DNA from: a virus
DNA length: 30,988 bases
Reading direction: 5' to 3' (one strand)
Virus record (IMG/VR): IMGVR_UViG_3300010370_000149
Location: 1-30,988 of that record
Both the position numbers and the translations under genes were made by a program. The notes under the pieces were generated by a model, which was not told where the DNA came from, ran no database searches, and saw nothing but the letters and a program-made list of their open reading frames with translations. The first letter of the stretch is position 1. Every line of letters begins with the position of its first letter. Positions 14,179-23,002 of this stretch are shown piece by piece.

Positions 14179-14330
14179 TTCTTAGCGTCTGCAGCTTTGA
14201 TAAGTCCGATGCCAGCGGTAACGGCCGCGAATGCTGCCGCGAAGTCTGGTGGTGATCCTTTAAGGATTTGAATGCCTACGTTGGAAACGGTGGCGACGAT
14301 GGTAAGAATTCCGAGTGCTGTTGTTCTCAT
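14175..14330 (-). CDS. Small hydrophobic lysis-cassette protein
   Basis: 51 residues (starts MRTTALGILTIV). Residues 5-23 are hydrophobic and 31-46 are rich in Ala and Gly, a layout common in small phage proteins placed just before the holin and endolysin. It may be a second holin, antiholin or pinholin. The ATG overlaps the stop of the preceding gene. Confidence 0.55.
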   Translation of the reverse strand: MRTTALGILTIVATVSNVGIQILKGSPPDFAAAFAAVTAGIGLIKAADAKK

Positions 14331-14635
14331 GGTTGGTTGAAGGTAAAGGTTCCGTTGTCGAAAGCGTAGCCGTCTGGCATGACGACGATTACACGCAGGG
14401 ATTCACCCGATGCGGCGAGTTGTTCATTAAGCGCCGTCCCCAGTGCGGTGTTGGCGTGAAAGCGTTCCAGTGCCAGGGGAATGTTTGCGTTCAACGCGTC
14501 GAGAATGACCGCCGTGTCACGATCCCAGAATTTACGATAGCATTCGTTTAGCGTCACGGCGAGATGCTTCACCGCGTCAAGTGCGATCAGCGTAAGGTTG
14601 TTGGCGAATTGCGCCGGTGTAATCGGTTCGATCAT
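14327..14635 (-). CDS. Post-fibre protein of unknown function
   Basis: 102 residues from the ATG at 14635, just after the fibre gene's stop; a longer frame begins inside the fibre gene. Mostly helical (AQFANNLTLIALDAVKHLA...), ending in a beta stretch. It lies between fibre and lysis genes, where chaperones for fibre assembly or lysis helpers often occur. Not recognised. Confidence 0.5.
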   Translation of the reverse strand: MIEPITPAQFANNLTLIALDAVKHLAVTLNECYRKFWDRDTAVILDALNANIPLALERFHANTALGTALNEQLAASGESLRVIVVMPDGYAFDNGTFTFNQP

Positions 14636-14640
14636 AAATT

Positions 14641-16389
14641 TTAGCGTTGGATTGCGTAACGAATCGCCACCCAATCGACGTAAGCGATCCGTGCGGCATT
14701 GGTTTTGGTTGTCACGAAATAGACGGGTTGAGATGATACGTTGGCAAGCGTGATTGATGAATGCGTCACCGTGGTATCAGCCAGCGTTGTCCACGTCGAA
14801 CTGTTCCATGGTGCCGATGCAAAATACACTTCGGTTTGCGTTGCTGATATGCACCGAACAAATAACCTGTATCGTGTGCCGCTGATGAAATCACCTGCTG
14901 CCAATGTTAGCCCGGTAGCTACTGAAACGCTATTGACACCTGCGCCGCCGATGTTCGTTGCTTCAAGTTGCACAACGCCAGTGCCGAACAATACCGCGCA
15001 GTCGAATGTTTGACCCGATCCCTGCAATCGTGCGCGGAATTCTGATGATGTCGCGTTGTTCACCGCAAAGCAAACTTGATGCGAAAGCTCAAATCGGCTT
15101 GTTGTCTGGCCGTTAGCGCCGCCAGAAGGTGCAAGCGTAATGATTGCCGTGTTGTCGGTTGTTGCGCCTGTTGTGAGTGACAATGCGCCCCAATAACGCG
15201 CTGCGTTGGTGGATGAAGGTGCGTAATATGCGACCGTGCCACCTGCGGAAATGAAGCCATGCGTTCCAGTCGTTACTGGGAAATCTTCGAAGATCTCAGC
15301 GAATGGAATCGTGCCGTTTTTATAGACAAATTGACTGCTCAAGCTGTTGAGAAATCCGATCCGCGCATCCGACGCGAAGGTGTAACTCGTCGCGGTGAAG
15401 TTGGGCGTTCCTGTCAGCGTTGGCGAAGTCAGCGTTGGCGAAGATGCGAAAACAAGCGATCCGCTTCCGGTTTCATCCGTCACCGCTGCGGCCAAGTTCG
15501 CGCTGGAAGGGGTGGCAAGGAATGTTGCGACGTTGGTGCCGAGAGTTGGGATGTTTGAAGTCAATGCAATGACCCCATCTGCGCTTGGCAAGTTATATCG
15601 CCAATCACCTGCTGTCAAAGGTGGTTCGATTGTTGCGTTGTTTGTTTGCGTTTCGTCTGATAGAGCAATCAATCCAATCAAGCTGATATCATACGCTGAC
15701 AATCCACCGCCAGGAGTGAATCTCACCAATTTATTCGCATCACTGGATCCATTTCCACCATATGACGCTAGACCGTTGACTTTGACAATCACCGCGCCAT
15801 TGTTCGTGTTCGATCGTTCGACAATCGCTACGGGTTGAGAATTCGCTGCTGGTGGTGTGCTAGTCCATCCACCGCCCGATGCCACGTAAAGCACCGAATT
15901 GACCGCGTATGCGTTGGTATCAATATCTGAGATCGTGCCAGTGATTACCATGTGACCATTAGCGTTATTTGATACCGCTGCGTCCATCACGCCGACGGCA
16001 GGCATTTTTGCAGCATTGGATGCGTCTGCTTTGCTTACGATGGCAATCAATGATGCACCTGTTCCGTGACTGCCTGAGATATACACCGGATCGCCCTTGG
16101 CTAGGTTCTCCCCAGCGCGAACGTGAGCATAGACAGACCCAGCGATGTTGCCGTGAATGTGCGATGCGTTGAGTGTTCCTGTAACCGTTGCCGTTGCGGT
16201 TGTTACGTTTGATAGCGACAGATTCGCCGTTCCGTCGCTAGTAGTCGCGCTCGTCACGCTGTTCGGGCCTGCTGGCCCTGCTGGGCCAGTTTCAGCGAAT
16301 ACCGCTATGTCAACCTGCCCTTCTTCCGTCACGTTCACCGTTACGGATTCTTCAACTGTGGTCACGTCAAGTTCTACGAGTTCGCCCAT
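14641..16389 (-). CDS. Tail fibre / receptor-binding protein with collagen-like linker
   Basis: 582 residues. The N-terminal 33 residues are short beta strands, then GPAGPAGP (35-42), a collagen-like triplet run typical of phage fibre trimer linkers. The middle is Ser/Thr/Gly/Ala-rich with repeats such as SSPTLTSPTLTGT, and the C-terminal 200 residues look like a jelly-roll-type beta domain (FELSHQVCFAV, EFRARLQG, RYRLFVRC). This composition and the place just before lysis genes indicate the host-contact fibre. It overlaps the upstream gene by one base at the ATG. Confidence 0.75.
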   Translation of the reverse strand: MGELVELDVTTVEESVTVNVTEEGQVDIAVFAETGPAGPAGPNSVTSATTSDGTANLSLSNVTTATATVTGTLNASHIHGNIAGSVYAHVRAGENLAKGDPVYISGSHGTGASLIAIVSKADASNAAKMPAVGVMDAAVSNNANGHMVITGTISDIDTNAYAVNSVLYVASGGGWTSTPPAANSQPVAIVERSNTNNGAVIVKVNGLASYGGNGSSDANKLVRFTPGGGLSAYDISLIGLIALSDETQTNNATIEPPLTAGDWRYNLPSADGVIALTSNIPTLGTNVATFLATPSSANLAAAVTDETGSGSLVFASSPTLTSPTLTGTPNFTATSYTFASDARIGFLNSLSSQFVYKNGTIPFAEIFEDFPVTTGTHGFISAGGTVAYYAPSSTNAARYWGALSLTTGATTDNTAIITLAPSGGANGQTTSRFELSHQVCFAVNNATSSEFRARLQGSGQTFDCAVLFGTGVVQLEATNIGGAGVNSVSVATGLTLAAGDFISGTRYRLFVRCISATQTEVYFASAPWNSSTWTTLADTTVTHSSITLANVSSQPVYFVTTKTNAARIAYVDWVAIRYAIQR

Positions 16390-16739
16390 TATCGTGTCTC
16401 AGGTTGTAAAATTGTAATATTGCCGCGAAGATAGTTTCTGATTCGTCCGGCGCTGTCGGTGAATTTGAACGAGCAAACGTAATAGCCTGGATCAAGATTC
16501 AATGAAGCGATTCGGTTCACGGTGAATGCCCATGTTGTCGCATTCGTGATCGTGATTCCGTTCCCGTTGGATAGCGTCAACGATGTGACGCAGCTGTTCG
16601 CGTTATTCGGTCGGAAATCAACTTCGACGCTGACCAATGTGGCAAGCGATGTTGGTGTCCTGGTAACCGTAAACGGTGTCGCATCCAACGTGTCACCGCT
16701 AAATGTATCAGGGAATGAATATGTCGCAAAGGTGGCCAT
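16389..16739 (-). CDS. Baseplate/tail-tip accessory protein with Ig-like fold
   Basis: 116 residues, almost entirely beta: TFSGDTLDATPFTVTRTPTS, then LVSVEVDFRPNN, GITITNATTWAFTVNRI and GYYVCSFKFTDSAGR. The final block resembles the N-terminal domain of phage upper-baseplate proteins that attach receptor binders. Placed directly before the fibre gene and sharing its start/stop base, it probably docks the fibre. Confidence 0.55.
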   Translation of the reverse strand: MATFATYSFPDTFSGDTLDATPFTVTRTPTSLATLVSVEVDFRPNNANSCVTSLTLSNGNGITITNATTWAFTVNRIASLNLDPGYYVCSFKFTDSAGRIRNYLRGNITILQPETR

Positions 16740-17101
16740 TATAGTTCGATCGCGATGATTTGAACAAGGCAGGAAGCAGTATCGGCTTTAGCGTAAACCG
16801 TGCCGCTAGAAGGTTCGAACGCGCAGCAATCATTCGGGCGCAGCTTGATCTTAAACACCGTCAACCCAGAATCACCGCCAATTTCGACGAAGTTCGTCTG
16901 GTCGAGATTCTTCACGACCAACTGCCGAGGTGCGCCAGTGATGTCGCCAAGATTCAGCGTTTCGGCCGTCGTGCCGATGTTCTGCGTCAGCTGCGACATG
17001 TCATTCCCGGTCATGGTAAACCGTTCGCGACTGGAAATACTAACGTCGGCGCCGCCTTTCGATGCGCTGATTTGAATGTTCTGCGTGATCTCGTTGGCCA
17101 T
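16739..17101 (-). CDS. Small tail protein, unknown
   Basis: 120 residues starting MANEITQNIQISASKGG. Beta-rich, with a pattern (LGDITGAPRQLVVKNLDQTNFVEIG...CCAFEPSSGTVYAKAD) seen in small tail-region proteins of other siphophages. Its ATG is preceded by TTTTGACACGC at a 10-base distance, one of the five motif sites. Exact role unknown. Confidence 0.6.
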   Translation of the reverse strand: MANEITQNIQISASKGGADVSISSRERFTMTGNDMSQLTQNIGTTAETLNLGDITGAPRQLVVKNLDQTNFVEIGGDSGLTVFKIKLRPNDCCAFEPSSGTVYAKADTASCLVQIIAIEL

Positions 17102-17111
17102 GTCCTAGTGA

Positions 17112-17122
17112 GCGTGTCAAAA
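17112..17122 (-). promoter_or_regulatory. TTTTGACACGC pre-start motif, copy 1
   Basis: The motif follows directly on the TAA of the upstream tail gene and ends 10 bases before the ATG at 17101. Four genes share exactly this 11-mer and spacing. See the separate finding. Confidence 0.7.
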
Positions 17123-17857
17123 TTAAGGTGGATCCGGTTCGTTGTAGTATGCGCCGTTGTCAGAACCAAGTGTTATGCTGTTTCCTGCATCACTGCTGAC
17201 GATGTTGAAACCAACGGGCCACGTCACGATGCCAGTGATGATGTCGGATTTGCGGAATTGCTGAACTGTTGCCCCGCCGTTTGCATCGAAAGCGACCTTG
17301 CCGAGATAGACGTGATTGAAGTTCGCGTTATAAGTTGGCGTTTCTGTTTTTTCAACGAATGTGCTAGAAACAAGGATTTCGCAGCCGGTATGAGTTCCCG
17401 ACCACTGGATCTCAGAATAAGGTTCGGTTGCGTAATCAGGGTTTGCAGTTGCATCTGCGAATGATCGCGCGGTTTTTAGCCATATCCCGTATTCCGTGCT
17501 GGTTGCCGCCACAAAATAACCCGGTGGATCAGTATTGAACGGATCATTTAGCAATGGCGCTGTTCCGCTGAAATATACGTCCGCTTCGTTATAAATCGGT
17601 TCTGGATCGATATCCCAGAGCATATACGTCACCACCCCATGCGAAACGTAAATCCGCGGTTCTTCTTCTTCGATCGTCGCTATGATCTTGAACGGATGAA
17701 CGTATTGCATCTGCCGCCCAAACGTCGCCACCGGTGTTCGATCGCGTAACCGTTGCACCGCTGTCCTGATACCGTTCGCCCATCGTGCCGTGATCGGATC
17801 GCCGACCTTCACGATGTCAGGCAGTTGAATTGGAGTGTCGCCGTTTCTAATCTTCAT
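17123..17857 (-). CDS. Tail-tip protein, unknown family
   Basis: 244 residues from the ATG at 17857; a GTG at 17878 would add seven residues and reach further into the previous gene. After KVGDPITARWANGIRTAVQRLRDRTP, which resembles a helical adaptor seen in tail-tip proteins, the rest is beta-rich. It ends immediately at the motif 17112-17122. Assigned to the tail from position between tape measure and fibre. Confidence 0.55.
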   Translation of the reverse strand: MKIRNGDTPIQLPDIVKVGDPITARWANGIRTAVQRLRDRTPVATFGRQMQYVHPFKIIATIEEEEPRIYVSHGVVTYMLWDIDPEPIYNEADVYFSGTAPLLNDPFNTDPPGYFVAATSTEYGIWLKTARSFADATANPDYATEPYSEIQWSGTHTGCEILVSSTFVEKTETPTYNANFNHVYLGKVAFDANGGATVQQFRKSDIITGIVTWPVGFNIVSSDAGNSITLGSDNGAYYNEPDPP

Positions 17858-18650
17858 AAAGAAATTGATTCCATCCACCTCGTTCGCTTTGTGTCCATTC
17901 TAGGTTCGTCCGGTAAAGCTCACCCTGTTGACTTGAACTGACCGTCGTTAATAGCCAATCCCTAGTTGCTGGCGTTGGCGGGTTTCCTCTGGGTGTTGCT
18001 ATTTTACCGAGATTTGTCAATTGCTCAGTCGCTAGTTGATCGATGCCTTCGGTTGATTCTTGCCATGTGATGCTTGTCTTTAAGTAGGTGGTGATTCCCC
18101 TCGCGATCAATGTGGCGAATTCGATAGCGTCCGCGCCGAGAGTGTATGGAAGCGGTGTCAGAACAGCATTTTCGCCGACGCTGCAAATTTGACCAGTTGA
18201 AACATTGAAAACGACTTCACCACTCAATAATAATTCAAGCGCCAATCGTTCCTCTAAATCAAGTGATACATACTTTGGATGATCAGATAATGGCGCATCA
18301 GTCAGTTGTGCATTGAGCGTATAAGTCGGTTCAGCGCCAGTGCCTAGTCCATCTTCTTCGTATTGATTCACCCCGCTTCCCGTGGCCGTGACTTGCAAGA
18401 AAATCAAGTCGCCTTCGGAGCGTGAAAATTCGACTTCGGTGATACGTAGGAACGTAGAAAATGGATATGGAATATCAGGATCCAGATCAGCCAGCAGCGT
18501 TCCTTTGACGAATTCTGATTGAAGATCATCAAAGTCAGCCGCCCGAATCGCGAACTCATGACTAGCCACCCATCCACCTTGTTCCGACTGCTTCGCTGAA
18601 AAGCCTGGTTGAGGTGATATTTCGCCGATTCCGAAAATTGTTGCTGCCAT
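17847..18650 (-). CDS. Distal tail / tip protein candidate
   Basis: 267 residues, beta-rich, with one base between the tape-measure stop and its ATG. Order after the tape measure is where siphophages place distal tail protein or tail hub genes. No sequence family was recognised, so the function is inferred from position only. Confidence 0.5.
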   Translation of the reverse strand: MAATIFGIGEISPQPGFSAKQSEQGGWVASHEFAIRAADFDDLQSEFVKGTLLADLDPDIPYPFSTFLRITEVEFSRSEGDLIFLQVTATGSGVNQYEEDGLGTGAEPTYTLNAQLTDAPLSDHPKYVSLDLEERLALELLLSGEVVFNVSTGQICSVGENAVLTPLPYTLGADAIEFATLIARGITTYLKTSITWQESTEGIDQLATEQLTNLGKIATPRGNPPTPATRDWLLTTVSSSQQGELYRTNLEWTQSERGGWNQFLYED

Positions 18651-18651
18651 A

Positions 18652-19911
18652 TTAGTTTGAGAATGTTGAAAGAAGTGGTTTCTTGGTGAATGCGCGAATA
18701 ACGCCTTCCGTTACTGCCGTACTCATGTTTTCTTGATTGAAAGGGTTTGGTGGCGCGTAGCTCATTGGTTGTGTTCCAGTGATCCCCGCCATGGTCGCTG
18801 CTGTATATTGACCAAGTCCAGCGCCAAGATTTTGAGCAATTCGTGATGAACGCACATCTGATTCAGCGTTTTTCATTGCTTGAAGTTCCGGGCTTTCTTT
18901 TATGTTTTCCACAGCATTTCTCATGTATGACTCAATGCTGTAACTCTTGCCAGTAAAGGGCAACAATTCGTCAACCCCTTTGAAAAACGTTGCTTTCATC
19001 CCTTCAGCTATCACCCTGCCAATAAATGCACCGATTTTCACCAATCGCTCAGTATCACCTTCAACGGCCTTTGCCATTGCATCACCAACGACCAGTCCAG
19101 CAGATTCAAATGTTTTCCCTAGTTGTGGCAAGAAATCATTCGCCGCAGTCAATGCGACTTTCAATCCATCGTTGAAACCAGTCCCGAACTTCACCATCAA
19201 GGTGTCAACATTGTCCTTCAGATTCGATTTTAGACCTTCTGTCGTGGTGGATAGTCGCGCCATTGCCCCATCAGTTGATTGGAAAACGCCTTTCAATAGC
19301 GTCAACGCTTGCGACTGATCAAGAATCGGCTTCTTGCCTTTCTTCTGAGCTTCAGCGAGTTCTTCGAATTGACGCTTTACCGTGCCAGTCATCAATCCAA
19401 GTTCTTGCAATCGGTTGACAGACTCACCGGCGCTGGTTCCGCTTGTGATCGCGTTGAACAATCGACCGATGTGCAATCCTACTTCCTGCAATGGTTGACC
19501 CGTGATCGCAGCAGCATCACCGACCATTCGAAGTCCTTCACCCGTGGCGAGTAAATTCCCGCCCATTGTCTGTAATAGCTTGCTAGTCGCTGACAGTTCC
19601 GCGATTTCAAACGGCGTCGATGCCGCAAATTTCGCGATTTCTTCCATGCGTTTTTTTGCCGCGCCTGATGATCCCAACAGCGTTTCGAATTGCATGGTAA
19701 GCGATTCGATACCGGCCGCCTTCTCGGATGCCGACTGCATGAAATCAACGGCCTTTCCGACGGCCACGAATCCGGCAGCGAGTCCAGCGACCGCCGCACC
19801 AATACCGGCGCTTCCTAGTGCTGATGGCAGCTTGCTCACACTCGCCTTCACCCCCCGCATCGTTTTGTCGAACTGCGACGCGTCACCTTTGATTTTTACT
19901 GTCAGACTCAT
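18652..19911 (-). CDS. Tail tape measure protein (short)
   Basis: 419 residues. N-terminal KGDASQFDKTMRGVKASVSKL and a Gly/Ala-rich hydrophobic stretch (about 31-53), then long helices (AAKKRMEEIAKFAASTPFEIAEL, QLEEVGLHIGRLF-like block) as in tape measure N-domains. It sets tail length and guides DNA entry. Taking the usual rule of about 0.15 nm per residue, the tail would be roughly 60 nm, short for a siphophage. It follows the chaperone frameshift product with a TAATG overlap. Confidence 0.85.
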   Translation of the reverse strand: MSLTVKIKGDASQFDKTMRGVKASVSKLPSALGSAGIGAAVAGLAAGFVAVGKAVDFMQSASEKAAGIESLTMQFETLLGSSGAAKKRMEEIAKFAASTPFEIAELSATSKLLQTMGGNLLATGEGLRMVGDAAAITGQPLQEVGLHIGRLFNAITSGTSAGESVNRLQELGLMTGTVKRQFEELAEAQKKGKKPILDQSQALTLLKGVFQSTDGAMARLSTTTEGLKSNLKDNVDTLMVKFGTGFNDGLKVALTAANDFLPQLGKTFESAGLVVGDAMAKAVEGDTERLVKIGAFIGRVIAEGMKATFFKGVDELLPFTGKSYSIESYMRNAVENIKESPELQAMKNAESDVRSSRIAQNLGAGLGQYTAATMAGITGTQPMSYAPPNPFNQENMSTAVTEGVIRAFTKKPLLSTFSN

Positions 19912-20482
19912 TAAAATTCGATCCCTTCTAACTCTGGGTTCGTGTCAATTTCCATTCGCGCGATGCGTTCCGAAAGCGGTTCGTGTGCGGTTGTTGTGAT
20001 CTTCCGGCGATATGTCTTGATGCCTTTCCGGTAAAGTATCGCATGAAACAATTTCGCCGCTTCGTCCATTTGTAGCTCATATTTTACGTAGTTCACCGAC
20101 CACCCGTATTCACTGCAAAAAACATCGATGGCCCCATACGATTCATCCGGTGCGTCGTGGTTTACGGCTTTCCCTCTGGCGTATCGACTTGCGCCGCCTC
20201 AGTTAGTCCCAATGTGTCATTGATGTAGTCGCTGATTGATTGCGCTTCGTCATTCGTCAGCATCGAACCCATTTCGAGCGCCTTCATGTGCAACGCGTCG
20301 AAATCGTTGTGGTAGATGACTTCTTCGGCGATCGATTCCGACAGTGCGAGTGCCGCGAATGCGAAGACTGCCGATACACCGGCTTCACGTTGCTTGCCCT
20401 TGTCCGATTGTACGTAAGCGCGTACGGTTGCCCACCGGAAATCCGTGAGCGGTTTCAATGTTTTACCTGCGATGATTTTCAT
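19911..20482 (-). CDS. Tail assembly chaperone G-T fusion by -1 frameshift
   Basis: Ribosomes slipping back one base at GGGAAAG (20174-20168) would read past the 106-residue protein's stop and continue in the downstream frame to 19911, adding 85 residues starting AVNHDAPDESYGAIDVFC. That frame has no good ATG of its own; its nearest start is a GTG at 20096. The tail portion (CSEYGWSVNYVKYELQMDEA) resembles the T part of siphophage chaperones. In lambda the G and G-T products in a fixed ratio coat the tape measure before tube assembly. Confidence 0.85.
20162..20482 (-). CDS. Tail assembly chaperone G-type protein
   Basis: 106 residues; helical, made by normal termination at the TAA (20164-20162). 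The slippery site lies four codons before the end. Its position between the tube-region genes and the tape measure is the conserved place of G/T genes. Start overlaps the previous stop as ATGA. Confidence 0.8.
   Translation of the reverse strand: MKIIAGKTLKPLTDFRWATVRAYVQSDKGKQREAGVSAVFAFAALALSESIAEEVIYHNDFDALHMKALEMGSMLTNDEAQSISDYINDTLGLTEAAQVDTPEGKP
20168..20174 (-). promoter_or_regulatory. Programmed -1 frameshift site GGGAAAG
   Basis: In the zero frame the codons are GAG-GGA-AAG, so the heptamer fits X XXY YYZ (G GGA AAG), identical to the lambda G-T site. After slippage the next codons are GCC GTA AAC and the frame stays open for 85 residues. Confidence 0.88.
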
Positions 20483-21159
20483 TTTCTGAATAGTAGTTTT
20501 TCGAGAGTTTCTTGCGTTTTCGCGTCGGCACCTTTACCGACGAAGGCCGTCCGGGTTCCGTGTTGCACCGCGATGTATTGCGGCGCCGTGCATTCCGTGA
20601 GAAGGATTTTCCAGTTGAGTAGCGCACATTTCACATACGAAATCATCGCGCCTGGTAGTTTGACGTGCAGATCCCGATCCGACCACAGCGCCATGTCCGA
20701 CGCCGCGGCACGATCGAAATGCCAGAATAAACACCCGTTGCCCCGGGTGTAACCGCGGCATGGATGGCCCAGTGCAATCAGTGTTGCCGCCATTGCCGTC
20801 GATGCGTTGCTGATTGTATCACGCGGCATGATCAAATCGAAATGCCGCGATGATCCCTTGGCCGTGTCTGCGAGCTTCGACAGCGCGTCGAATGCGATCT
20901 TGATGCGCGTGATTTCGTGGTTGGGATTCTTGTCGATCCACGCGTCGTTTTTCCATGCGTTCGTGACGTCGGCGATCGAATTCCCGTCTGGTGATTTGCC
21001 CTTGAAGTGCCATATAACCCTGGTTCCATTGATGCCTTCCCCAGCTGCGACCGTCCACGGGTTGTCGGCCATTAACGGAACATCCAACGCGATCGCTGCG
21101 GCTGCAATCTTCGCGTTGGATGTTTCCCCGTCTAGGGTTTCAAATCTTGGCTTGTTCAT
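20479..21159 (-). CDS. Tail-region protein with tandem internal repeat, unknown
   Basis: 226 residues. Two halves look related: residues 18-52 (IAAAAIALDVPL...VIWHF) and 122-148 (AMAATLIALGHPC...LFWHF), each followed by a charged strand-helix region. This suggests duplication of a domain of about 100 residues. It sits between the tube candidate and the chaperone, but lacks a known structural signature. Could be a tail chaperone, an accessory virion protein or a non-structural protein inserted in the tail module. Confidence 0.55.
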   Translation of the reverse strand: MNKPRFETLDGETSNAKIAAAAIALDVPLMADNPWTVAAGEGINGTRVIWHFKGKSPDGNSIADVTNAWKNDAWIDKNPNHEITRIKIAFDALSKLADTAKGSSRHFDLIMPRDTISNASTAMAATLIALGHPCRGYTRGNGCLFWHFDRAAASDMALWSDRDLHVKLPGAMISYVKCALLNWKILLTECTAPQYIAVQHGTRTAFVGKGADAKTQETLEKLLFRK

Positions 21160-21174
21160 ATTCTTTGGCTGGCG

Positions 21175-21549
21175 TTACGAAGTGATCAGCGGGTGATATG
21201 CGCCGCTCAGTTCGATCCGGCGGTATTCTTCGCTTGCTTGCGTAGTCGTGATCGATTTGGTGACGTATAGACCGCCGCTCATGGATCCAATCAAGTGATC
21301 GGTTGGCGTAGTGGCGAGCGCAATCTGTGCCGCGATCGTGCCGGAGAATGCGCTGGTTGCTGGGATGAAACCAGACAGCGAGAACGTCATGCGCTCATTG
21401 TAGAACGCGATACCGGTATCATCGCCGGAAATGTTCTTCACCGTTTTTTCGTCTTGCTCGTAGGTTTGCGATGACCCGTCGAGAAGAAATCCTGTCTGCT
21501 GGGTAGCGATGCCGAAAACGCCGTTCGTCGTGCCAAGTAAAGTTGCCAT
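21175..21549 (-). CDS. Major tail tube protein candidate
   Basis: 124 residues. Begins MATLLGTTNGVFGIATQQTG and is rich in small residues and beta strands, ending with strands flanking YRRIELSGAYHP. Position after the tail-terminator candidate and before the chaperone is that of the tube protein. It is shorter than lambda V. Its ATG is preceded by TTTTGACACGC at 10 bases, as might suit a highly expressed gene. Confidence 0.6.
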   Translation of the reverse strand: MATLLGTTNGVFGIATQQTGFLLDGSSQTYEQDEKTVKNISGDDTGIAFYNERMTFSLSGFIPATSAFSGTIAAQIALATTPTDHLIGSMSGGLYVTKSITTTQASEEYRRIELSGAYHPLITS

Positions 21550-21559
21550 GCTTTTACAA

Positions 21560-21570
21560 GCGTGTCAAAA
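21560..21570 (-). promoter_or_regulatory. TTTTGACACGC pre-start motif, copy 2
   Basis: One base separates the TGA of the upstream gene from the T-run leading into the motif, and exactly 10 bases separate the motif from the ATG at 21549. Confidence 0.7.
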
Positions 21571-21572
21571 AT

Positions 21573-21989
21573 TCAAGCGACAGTGCCGCGTTGGGCGTAG
21601 CATTCGCCTTCGAACGTGCATTGAAACGTCGCTTCATCCCATGAAGGAGCACCACCTGAGAACTGCAAGAAATCCACCACCACGCCGTCATCGATCGCCG
21701 CGTTAATTGCTGCTTTGATTGCACCGGGTTCGATGAGCAAATCATTTATTACCGAACTGTAATCTTCCATCGTTTCACGGTTTTCATCGCCTTGATGTTC
21801 CCGATAAGTCACTTCGATATTGATTGATTCGACCTTCGACAGCGCCAATGAAACCCGCTGCGATTGCGTGATTTTTACGGCCACGCATGGCAATTCTGAT
21901 TCGTCGGTTGATTCGCTATCGACCACCGGGATGTTCACTTGGCCCGACAGGTAATCGATCAGTGCGTTTTTGATAAAGTCGCTGGTCAT
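21573..21989 (-). CDS. Tail terminator/completion protein (U-like)
   Basis: 138 residues. The order helix (SDFIKNALIDYLSGQ), strands (ELPCVAVKITQSQR), strand (SINIEVTYREHQG) and helix (MEDYSSVINDLLIE) resembles the small alpha/beta tail terminators of siphophages. It comes after a gp10-like gene and before the tube candidate. Recognised by layout and context, not by a diagnostic motif. Confidence 0.6.
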   Translation of the reverse strand: MTSDFIKNALIDYLSGQVNIPVVDSESTDESELPCVAVKITQSQRVSLALSKVESINIEVTYREHQGDENRETMEDYSSVINDLLIEPGAIKAAINAAIDDGVVVDFLQFSGGAPSWDEATFQCTFEGECYAQRGTVA

Positions 21990-22678
21990 ATGCTTGAAAG
22001 TTTTTTCGTTTCGCGTTTGATGTGCGCGTTGATGCGCTTGTATCCATTCAGCAATCCTGATTTGAGCGCAGATTGAACGTGGCTATTCTTCATCGTGCGC
22101 CGGATGTAGCTGAGTTTGTTGGTTAGGTAGATTGTCAGGTTGATACCGCTACGGGCCAGTGTCGCCATACCGTGGCCCTTGTCAGCATGTCGCATGATGA
22201 CTTGCGTCACATTGATCTTTTTCAATGCCCTACGTGACCGGCTGGCCACCGTGACGAGCTTATTCCCTGCTTCGATCCATGCGCCTTTCGCCATGCCAGC
22301 ATTGTCGGCTTTCCGTTTCTGCAATGCCGCGCGTTGTTGCGGATCGAATGGAGCGCTCGGGTATCGACCCTTCGTCGTCAGTTCTTTGCTGACTTGGCCT
22401 TTCGAGTTTCGACGTGATTTGTGAGCATTAGCAATGCTGCCAGTTGCGCCTTGAACGTTCGCGTTTCTGATAGCCCGTTTGACCTGCGCTTCGATCGATG
22501 ACTGGAATTTATCAATCTTCTTGAATCCGAACGGCTGAACCTTCGATGCCAATGCGCGCGCCGATGCCACACCGATTTCCTTCACGCCTGTTTCGATCCC
22601 GTTGCCAGTCAGTTCCGCGTATTGGCGCAATTTCGCCAATGCTTCCCTGCTGCCTTCGATCTGGATCTTCACATTCAT
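21986..22678 (-). CDS. HK97 gp10-like / Z-like tail completion protein
   Basis: 230 residues. N-terminal NVKIQIEGSREALAKLRQYAEL and the helix-forming GVKEIGVASARALASKVQPFG match the start of minor tail proteins of the gp10/Z group; the rest is very basic (SRRNSKGQVSK, RSRRALKK). These proteins complete the tail end that meets the head. ATGA overlaps on both sides. Confidence 0.65.
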   Translation of the reverse strand: MNVKIQIEGSREALAKLRQYAELTGNGIETGVKEIGVASARALASKVQPFGFKKIDKFQSSIEAQVKRAIRNANVQGATGSIANAHKSRRNSKGQVSKELTTKGRYPSAPFDPQQRAALQKRKADNAGMAKGAWIEAGNKLVTVASRSRRALKKINVTQVIMRHADKGHGMATLARSGINLTIYLTNKLSYIRRTMKNSHVQSALKSGLLNGYKRINAHIKRETKKLSSI

Positions 22679-22992
22679 CGGCTTTCGTTCGGATCAATCA
22701 ATGAGAAATGCACCGCGACCGTGCCGACGTCCACCCCGTGAACTCGGAATGATACGTTGTCAATCGTGCATCGTTTGTTCAACAGTCCACGCGGATTCGT
22801 CACGTCACCTGGTTGAGCGGTAACCGTTGATTGCACGATTGGTTCCATGCCTCCAAGATCACCGTCGAGCGTTTTGTTTGCCAAGTTCGCGACCACGTTG
22901 AACGTCTGTCCGTCGCAAATCATAACGCTTGTTCCCATCGTCGAATCGCATTCGTCGTTGTGGGAAAGCATAAAATCATCAAGCAAGCTCAT
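22675..22992 (-). CDS. Head-tail connector candidate
   Basis: 105 residues: a short N-terminal helix, then a beta-rich body (VMICDGQTFNVVANL, CTIDNVSFRVHGVDVGTVAVHFSLID). Size and position between capsid and tail completion genes fit lambda FII-type joining proteins. Preceded by an intrinsic terminator and by the TTTTGACACGC motif 10 bases before its ATG, so it is expressed as the first gene of a separately controlled block. Confidence 0.6.
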   Translation of the reverse strand: MSLLDDFMLSHNDECDSTMGTSVMICDGQTFNVVANLANKTLDGDLGGMEPIVQSTVTAQPGDVTNPRGLLNKRCTIDNVSFRVHGVDVGTVAVHFSLIDPNESR

Positions 22993-23002
22993 GCCCTTGG
23001 AA

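Noticed and set aside
16760-17464. A 234-codon rightward frame across two tail genes
   Set aside because: It spans the boundary of two leftward genes that fit the tail order, and its protein is compositionally odd (Arg and Cys rich).
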